Positions 61,047-64,000 of a stretch of DNA of 64,000 bases are shown piece by piece. Every line of letters starts with the position of its first letter. The first letter of the stretch is position 1. The position numbers and the translations under genes were made by a program. Below the pieces are notes generated by a model. The model was not told the origin of the DNA. It did not search any database and saw only the letters and a program-made list of their open reading frames with translations. This DNA comes from Alisma plantago-aquatica (lineage: Eukaryota > Streptophyta > Magnoliopsida > Alismatales > Alismataceae), in contig OY856412.1 of NCBI GenBank assembly GCA_963693085.1, forward strand, positions 1,061,916,744-1,061,980,743. The letters run 5' to 3'.

Positions 61047-61258
61047 GTAGGTCAGGGGTGGCACAATGGTTAAGCACGATGTCCCCTCAAGAAGAGACCG
61101 AGTTATATTCTTGCTCAAAGTGCCCCTTTAAATGGCATAACACATTGATTAGGTGCAACATGTGGGCAACCTACTGCCACATGTTAGTTAGTGAGAGTTG
61201 CCCTGTTGGGATGGGTCCATTAGTTTCCATGACTAGGAGGGCTTCCCTCATTTATAAA
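61047..61258 (+). mobile_element. SINE (tRNA-type, about 212 bp)
   Basis: Flanked by near-identical duplications AATGTTCAYAATTAGG (61029-61046 and 61259-61276; a C/T difference plus one extra G). The start holds a pol III A box TGGCACAATGG (61059-61069, fits TRGYNNANNGG) and, 26 bp later, a degenerate B box GACCGAGTT (61096-61104). It ends ATTTATAAA. The short frame over it is not coding. Confidence 0.75.
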
Positions 61259-61276
61259 AATGTTCATAATTAGGAG

Positions 61277-62779
61277 GTTTTATTCTAATTAATCAACTTA
61301 GGGTATACATGGTAATTATTATGTAAATTCTATACTAAATAAGTTTCATTATTATCTATATATCTTTAGGCTTTGATAACAAAACTATTGAAATAAAAAA
61401 TATAACTCTAAAATATTTAAATCAACAATAAATAAATTACTCTTAGGCTTGGGCTTTAACTTGTTAAATAAATTACCAAATGTTATTAAAAGTGAAAACC
61501 AACATGAGATTTGGATTTATCAAGACTTAACTAGATCAATTATCATCTTTATCTTTTATGGACAACATTGGTTGACTTAATAAAATATTAAAGAACATAT
61601 CAAGATAATACCAAATAAGGAAACACTATCGATTTTGATCATGTGGTTTTCCAAATATTGTCTTTCTACATGGGATTATACCCATTTTGGGTTTTATGAC
61701 GTTTGGCACACCTTGCTTGAACAATGAGATATGGATTCTAGGGGTAGGGAGTTATATCCTACCTGCAGTCACACATGGTATTAGAAAGGACAATATTTTT
61801 AGTTTTTCTCACACTGGATTTCTCTCTTACCTCCATGATTCTCTTATATTGTTGCACCATTCATTTCAAAGGTTGTCCTTAACTATTTGATCCCTAATTT
61901 GAGCAATGAGATTTCATATATCTAAAATTCCTCTTTTCACCTATGTTTTTCCCTTTCATGATTTGTATAGGTCGAATCTAGCTAAATCCTTGTGTAAATG
62001 AGATATTCCCTAACAACTACCAAATTTGTATAGGTCGTATCTAGCTAAATCCTTGTGCAAATGAGCTATTCCCTAACAACTACCAATTCTTATTTATTAG
62101 TGAATAGAAAAAATAAAATAAAAATAAAATTCCATAACAAACTATATTCATAAGTTAGACATATAAACATCAATCTCAAAACTTACACAATGTTGAGGGG
62201 ATCTATGATCATGGTCTTGGAAGCACAAAAATCATTCATCATGACAATAATGTAATCTTTGACACCTCCCATATATCTATGTACATTGTTAATCATTGAT
62301 GGCATTAGAAATGCCACATTTAATATTTTGAACTCAGCAACCCCATAATATAAATGACTATATATATATATGCAATAATCAATTAATATATAGGAAACAA
62401 TTAAATAATATGTATTCTCACATTTGACATGGTATCCAGACTCATCGTATCTAAATTTCTATCACTGATGTGTTCATACATTGATACTAAAATAGGTCCA
62501 AAATATCTTTCAACAATATAATAGTGTCACAATCTATAGCTATGACCTCCTCTAGAAGGATGATCACCGTGATATTTGATTGGTTTATGTTGTCTAACCA
62601 TGTTGTCAACGCCTTACAATTAGGGCCTTAGGATTCAAAAAACTCCTATGGAATAAAATGTGGGGGGTGGAGGCTTTGGAACCCTAGGAGGCTCTTAGCT
62701 GCTGTGGTTAGCATGGATGTACTCTCATATTAGCTTTAGATTATATATAAAAAATGCAATATAAAATTTACGCTTGGTA
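61277..62779. other. AT-rich DNA between SINE and CACTA relic
   Basis: Contains the 63-bp duplication at 61961. Otherwise no gene; the right part (from about 62100) may be the non-coding 3' end of the CACTA element. Confidence 0.4.
61961..62086. repeat. 63-bp tandem duplication
   Basis: 61961-62023 and 62024-62086 are adjacent direct copies starting ATTTGTATAGGTCG with three differences. Confidence 0.95.
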
Positions 62780-63995
62780 AGCCAACTAGAATGAAATAGA
62801 GTCATCATACCTGTCGTAGTACTCTTCTTCATCGGTAGGATCTAAAATGAATTGTATTTTCCCATGAAGAATGATATACCGATTTTCTTTTCTAAGATCA
62901 TCAATATACAATACTTACTTTGCGTATAATGCCATGATGAATGGTTCATCCTTCTCGCATGTACACTGAGAATTCACTATTGTGAAATTGAGTTCATCAA
63001 CTACCCCATTGACTCCTAAATAATAGAATTCTAAATTCTATATAGTAAATTTCCCATATGTCTTCAATGACACTGTAATAAGACATCTTTCCTTCACGTG
63101 GACTCTTATCCTTGACACTAGAAAAATACAATGAATATGTCTAAAGGGTGAACCCAATATTTTGGACAACAATTAAATCATCTTGACATTTTGTGTAGTA
63201 TGAAAATCCATTTAAGTCAAACCATTTGTAATATGTAATGTGCATCTTTGGCTTATACACAATCCATTTTATTAGGAAGATCCCAGAAAATTGACCTCTT
63301 TTTGTATGACTTTTTAGCTGTGGGAGTTGTACATAGTGTCTTACCAAAACGATTTACAATGTTGTTTACTCTTTCATAAACATCATCCCCTGACATAGGT
63401 TTACGGGCACTCCATTCCTCAATTGAACCATTGAATATTTTGTACAACTTTCGGCAAGGATGCACTATTGGATGAAACCTTCAATGACCAATATATATAG
63501 TTTTACCACCATGTTTTAGTCGTATTGAATCAATATTTTCTTCACATATAGGACATGCCTTGGTTCCTTTGACTCTATAGCCAGACAAGTTTCTATAAGC
63601 TAGAAAGTCATTATTAGTGCAAAACATCATGGCACATTAATTAAATGTCTCTCCGCGCAAAGCATCATAAGTCATCATACCTTCTCCCCATAGTTTCTTT
63701 AGGTAATTAATCAGAGGTTCAAGGTAAAAAGCATTATCATTGTTAGGTTGTTTGAGGCCAAAACAAGCAAGGATACCATGGCATATTTATTCTTTATACA
63801 CAACCACAAAGGAAGATTGTATATAACAATCATTACAAGCCAAGTGCTATGTTGGCTGATTAATATTCCATATAAAGTCATCCTATAAATGCAAAGTCCA
63901 TGTCTTAAATTTCTAGATTCTTACCCAAATTTAGCATATAATAAATCAATCTTCTTCCATTGTGAGGAATCGGATGCATGCCGTAGCATACCATC
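62780..63995 (-). pseudogene. CACTA (En/Spm) tnp2 transposase, internally deleted, incomplete at right edge
   Basis: Minus strand, reading from the right edge with several stops and shifts. The tnp2 core is clear: SDSSQWKKIDLLYAKFG near 63970-63920, IYNLPLWLCIKNKYAM near 63815-63770, FYLEPLINYLKKLWGEG near 63735-63685, then FLAYRNLSGYRVKGTKACP near 63610-63555. It continues with RKPMSGDDVYERVNNI near 63405-63355 and KRSIFWDLPNKMD near 63295-63257. The reading then jumps to the C-terminal part that leads into DUF4216 (WFDLNGFSYYTK near 63222, SYYSVIEDIWEI near 63085-63050, DEPFIMALYAK near 62955-62925). The segment normally between them, several hundred residues, is missing. A CACTA transposase cuts and moves elements with CACTA ends; the ends were not found. 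Confidence 0.85.
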
Positions 63996-64000
63996 ATTGT

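Overview
The window is repeat-dense DNA from a flowering-plant nuclear genome. No host gene is recognisable in 64 kb. Almost everything that can be identified is a transposable element: Athila-type Ty3/Gypsy elements primed by tRNA-Asp, Ty1/Copia elements primed by initiator tRNA-Met, L1-type LINEs (one with the RNase H domain typical of plant L1s), a SINE and a CACTA (En/Spm) transposase relic. The species cannot be named from this sequence.

The layout is a stack of insertions, most of them readable from target-site duplications (TSDs) and split features. (1) 1-6760: part of a minus-strand LTR element with a 3.33-kb LTR, possibly Del/Tekay-like or a LARD, inserted into the 5' LTR of the next element. 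(2) 6761-17757: Athila-1 (+), with truncated 5' LTR, tRNA-Asp PBS, most of gag missing, a full-length but broken PR-RT-RNase H-IN, a post-pol region, PPT and complete 3' LTR. A 5'-truncated LINE (14451-15472) sits in it between 16-bp TSDs. (3) 17758-31526: Athila-2 (+), older and heavily decayed, hit on the left by Athila-1, in the middle by Copia-A (19923-27576) and on the right by Athila-3. (4) 31527-44656: the 3' LTR of Athila-3 (-), itself split by an ORF1-only LINE (about 31700-33792) and Copia-B (34861-44426, -). (5) 44657 onward: Athila-3 internal DNA, interrupted by Copia-C (45862-55008, +, perfect GAAAA TSD) and a solo LTR, Copia-D (56343-58521, -, perfect TGGAG TSD). (6) 58522-64000: AT-rich DNA with a SINE (61047-61258), a 63-bp tandem duplication and a minus-strand CACTA tnp2 pseudogene running off the right edge.

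Copia-A, B, C and D belong to one family with LTRs of about 2.0-2.2 kb. In each copy the LTR upstream of the TATA box, and in the three full copies also the leader after the PBS, carries a cluster of short palindromes built as TGAAxxG-NN-CyyTTCA. The arm bases differ between copies, but the two arms still pair. This cluster is the most interesting unexplained structure in the window.

All coding regions are pseudogenes. Many of the lesions are C:G to T:A transitions (CAG to TAG stops, Asp to Asn in RT and RNase H active sites, five of five changes in the Athila-2 PBS), as expected from long-term cytosine methylation of silenced elements. Family calls come from motifs read by eye; no database search was run.
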